From CAZWUK01 sp964636685 (lineage in GTDB: Bacteria; Bacillota; Clostridia; Christensenellales; CAG-138): a stretch of 8,333 bases of DNA. The translations under genes and the position numbers were made by a program. Numbering within the stretch: the stretch's first letter is position 1; the number at the start of each line of letters is the position of its first letter. Positions 6,907 to 8,333 of this stretch are shown here, piece by piece. The notes under the pieces were generated by a model that saw nothing but the letters and a program-made list of their open reading frames with translations, was not told the origin of the DNA and did no database searches. The stretch is from positions 1 to 8,333 of the forward strand of contig CAZWUK010000089.1 of NCBI GenBank assembly GCA_964636685.1, written 5' to 3'.

Positions 6907-7845
6907 TTACAGAATGCACACGAGGTAAGCGGCATAGGCAAGCAACAGCACAACGCCCTGTACCTTGGAGCTCTTCTGGCGAACGAGCAGCGGGACGACG
7001 GCAATCAGCGTGATGCCGAGGCAAACCGGAATGTCGATTGCAAGGCTCTGCTGCGACACGGGGAGCGCCTGCCCGGAAACCAGCGAGCAGATGGGCAGGA
7101 TCAGCGAAAGATCGATGATGTTGGCACCGATGAGATTGCCGATGGACAGGCTGGATTCCTTCTTTGCAATCGCGGTGACCGTGGTGACAAGCTCCGGCAG
7201 CGAAGTGCCGACGGCGACCAGCGTGACCGCGATGATGCGTTCCGGCACGCCGAAAAACAATGCGATGTCCCCACCACAGTTGACCAAAAGCTGGGAACCG
7301 ACGACGATGCAGCCTGCGCCGAGTACAAACAGCAGCAGGTTCTTGATGATGTCCTTGCGCTCTTTTTTGAGTTCTTCCGGGCTGTCCATGTCCTCTTTTG
7401 CGGTTTTGAGATTCAAAAAGACGAACGCTGCAAAGATCAGGATCAGAAGAATGCTGCCCACAGGATGGAGAGAACCGCCGAGGCATGCGACAGTCAGTAC
7501 CGCAGCCGCGCCTGCCAAAAGCGAGATCTGCTTCCAGAACGCTTTTCTTGCGGTGGGAATGAGCATAAACAGCATTGCAATGCCCAAAATCAAGCCGGTA
7601 TTTGCAGTCACCGAGCCAACTGCGTTGCCGATTGCCATGTCCACCTTGCCCTCCGCCGCGGCGATGATGGAAACGATCATCTCCGGCAGGGTCGTGGCAA
7701 CGCTGACGATCGTTGCACCGATGATGAAAGAAGGAATGCCGAAGGCACGGGCGATCCAGCTGGCAGCATCGACAAAGATGTCGCCGCCCTTGACCACAAG
7801 AAACACGCCGACCGCGAAGAGGAGTGCAGAAACCCAAATGCTCAT
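6907..7845 (-). CDS. Cation:sodium/proton exchanger, CaCA family (YrbG-like), riboswitch-controlled
   Basis: This 312-aa inner-membrane antiporter has the inverted-repeat CaCA fold with about ten membrane segments. The alpha-1 repeat (about residues 43-89) has TTLPEM (E55) and GNAVGSVTAN (S78, N82); alpha-2 (about 206-250) has GTSLPELV (E218) and GNLIGANIID (D245). These match the ion ligands of archaeal NCX_Mj (E54, S77, N81, E213, D240), except that the Ser at the S236 position is Ala (A241). A charged loop (about 145-168) joins the halves. The ATG (complement of 7843-7845) is preceded by SD AGGTGG (7855-7860) with 9-base spacing. The leader holds an Mn2+ (yybP-ykoY) riboswitch with a terminator, so Mn2+ probably induces it and Mn2+ (perhaps also Ca2+) efflux is the likely job. 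Family is firm; ion selectivity is inferred from the riboswitch. Confidence 0.93.
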   Translation of the reverse strand: MSIWVSALLFAVGVFLVVKGGDIFVDAASWIARAFGIPSFIIGATIVSVATTLPEMIVSIIAAAEGKVDMAIGNAVGSVTANTGLILGIAMLFMLIPTARKAFWKQISLLAGAAAVLTVACLGGSLHPVGSILLILIFAAFVFLNLKTAKEDMDSPEELKKERKDIIKNLLLFVLGAGCIVVGSQLLVNCGGDIALFFGVPERIIAVTLVAVGTSLPELVTTVTAIAKKESSLSIGNLIGANIIDLSLILPICSLVSGQALPVSQQSLAIDIPVCLGITLIAVVPLLVRQKSSKVQGVVLLLAYAAYLVCIL

Positions 7846-7885
7846 GTTGTATTACCACCTATGATCAAAGTTTGCCGCGGAGAAC

Positions 7886-7929
7886 AAAAAAATAGACTTA
7901 TTTGCAATCAAAACATTGCAAATAAGTCT
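7886..7929 (-). terminator. Riboswitch-controlled intrinsic terminator (attenuator)
   Basis: On the minus strand a perfect 14-bp stem (7916-7929 with 7894-7907, 8-base loop) is followed after one A by seven U (7892-7886). It lies between the aptamer and the exchanger start, so it must be bypassed for the gene to be expressed. Its 5' arm includes the 3' strand of the aptamer's P1 stem, so the two structures cannot form together. Confidence 0.92.
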
Positions 7930-8014
7930 CGTCCATTCCAACTAAGCCAGACGGTACACACCGTCAGGATGTTGACTTAGTAACGCAAATGCGGCGACTA
8001 CTCCCTTAATGCAA
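7916..8014 (-). promoter_or_regulatory. yybP-ykoY manganese riboswitch aptamer
   Basis: Read on the minus strand, the leader has the class's conserved blocks in order: AAGGGAGTAG (8007-7998), GTCAACAT (7976-7969) and GGACGAGAC (7934-7926). Between them are CTAAG/CTTAG pairing (7976-7980 with 7942-7946), a 6-bp hairpin GACGGT/ACCGTC (7950-7965) and a short CGC/GCG arm near 7984-7993. P1 forms between 8006-8014 and 7916-7925, with a small internal loop. This class binds Mn2+ and commonly controls TerC, MntP, P-type ATPase and CaCA exchanger genes, which matches the gene downstream. Mn2+ binding should stabilise P1, block the terminator and turn the gene on. Confidence 0.88.
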
Positions 8015-8018
8015 AAAG

Positions 8019-8047
8019 ATTCTACCAAATTTCACGGATTTCGTCAA
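8019..8047 (-). promoter_or_regulatory. Sigma-70 promoter for the riboswitch-exchanger unit
   Basis: On the minus strand, TTGACG (-35, 8047-8042), a 17-base spacer and TAGAAT (-10, 8024-8019) form a near-consensus promoter. Transcription should begin near 8012, at the first bases of P1, leaving almost no RNA ahead of the aptamer and a leader of about 167 nt. It lies downstream of the thyX stop, so the exchanger has its own promoter. Confidence 0.85.
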
Positions 8048-8071
8048 TGAAACCCGCTAATATAGAAAGAA

Positions 8072-8333
8072 TTACTCTTTTTGCGCGGCGCGCAGCAGCG
8101 CCATGGCGCGATCCTTGCGGATCACATGGCAGTCCTTGTTCTGGAAGTCGTTTTCGGGACAATACCCTAGCGTCACGCAGGAAGGGCCTGCGTCAGTAAA
8201 CAGATCAGGCGCGGCTTCCTTGCAAAGACGAAGCATTTTCCACGCAAGATCACGAATCTCCGTCTGCGCGTTTTTGCAGCAGCGGATTTTGAACCAGTCG
8301 AGCAGCGCATGGGCGTTCATGCCGATCAGCGCC
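8072..8333 (-). CDS. thyX: Flavin-dependent thymidylate synthase ThyX, C-terminal part (gene continues off the window)
   Basis: About 86 C-terminal residues of ThyX are visible; the frame is open to the window edge, so the Met at 8320 is internal (GMNAHALLDWF). ThyX makes dTMP from dUMP using FAD, NADPH and methylene-tetrahydrofolate. The diagnostic stretch is FKIRCCKNAQTEIRDLA, matching the family's LRxxxxAQWEI region that binds dUMP through its Arg; the common Trp is Thr here. After AGPSC comes a Cys-rich tail (CX5C then CX9C), seen in clostridial-type ThyX and of unknown role. The RHRxxS-type FAD motif would be in the missing part. It is on the same strand as the exchanger, but the exchanger has its own promoter 25 bases past the thyX stop. 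I see no clear terminator between them. Confidence 0.88.
   Translation of the reverse strand, partial: ALIGMNAHALLDWFKIRCCKNAQTEIRDLAWKMLRLCKEAAPDLFTDAGPSCVTLGYCPENDFQNKDCHVIRKDRAMALLRAAQKE

Noticed and set aside
5163..7004. 613-aa open frame on the minus strand opposite the aldehyde dehydrogenase and the end of the regulator gene
   Set aside because: It is antisense to genes with clear catalytic motifs and crosses the bidirectional terminator. Its translation is rich in Arg, His and Ala with no recognisable domain, as expected from a GC-rich shadow frame.
6883..7980. 365-aa plus-strand open frame (and a 299-aa one at 6965-7864) opposite the exchanger
   Set aside because: Both are antisense to the CaCA exchanger. 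The 365-aa frame is highly polar and low in complexity and runs through the riboswitch terminator. The opposite strand has motifs, an SD and a promoter.
6872..8088. Shared CTTTTTGCGCG at 6872-6882 and about 8078-8088 as a direct repeat or attachment-site pair
   Set aside because: It is only 11 bases long. One copy lies in a terminator T-tract and the other inside thyX coding sequence, and there is no integrase or other mobile gene.

Overview
The window looks like a moderately GC-rich chromosome segment from a Firmicutes/Clostridia-type bacterium, possibly an uncultured gut lineage. This rests on strong AGGAGG-type ribosome sites, TAATG gene coupling, a manganese riboswitch of the common Firmicutes form and a clostridial-style ThyX with a Cys-rich tail. 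The taxon is inferred; no rRNA or other marker is present.

Region 1 (1-2164, + strand) is the 3' part of a sugar importer operon of the ribose/galactose (RbsABC/MglABC, CUT2) type. It holds a 5'-truncated double-domain ATPase followed, through a TAATG overlap, by its permease. The substrate-binding protein is not in the window and probably lies upstream.

Region 2 (2165-2299) is a 135-base regulatory gap. It has a 12-bp GC hairpin, a weak terminator-like hairpin, a 10-bp palindrome that could be a LacI-family operator, an extended -10 promoter candidate and a strong SD before a TTG start.

Region 3 (2300-6818, + strand) is a four-gene catabolic operon: a divergent NagB-like isomerase/deaminase, a NagA-type N-acetylhexosamine-6-phosphate deacetylase, a LacI-family regulator (its start lies 34 bases inside nagA) and an NAD(P)-dependent aldehyde dehydrogenase. 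With the importer, this reads as uptake and breakdown of an N-acetylated amino sugar or a derivative under a local repressor. The true substrate is open: a non-PTS importer delivers unphosphorylated sugar, yet NagA and NagB normally act on 6-phosphates, no kinase is visible, and an aldehyde dehydrogenase is not part of the standard GlcNAc route. A strong bidirectional terminator (6844-6877) closes the operon.

Region 4 (6907-8047, - strand) is a cation exchanger of the CaCA family (YrbG-like). Its roughly 167-nt leader carries a recognisable yybP-ykoY manganese riboswitch, an intrinsic terminator that competes with the aptamer's P1 stem, and a near-consensus sigma-70 promoter. This layout fits a transcriptional ON switch for Mn2+ and suggests the exchanger handles Mn2+ efflux or homeostasis.

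Region 5 (8072-8333, - strand) is the C-terminal part of a flavin-dependent thymidylate synthase (ThyX) that continues beyond the window edge.

The most informative points are the complete Mn2+ riboswitch unit and the atypical amino-sugar operon. I saw no mobile element, CRISPR array, tRNA or rRNA.
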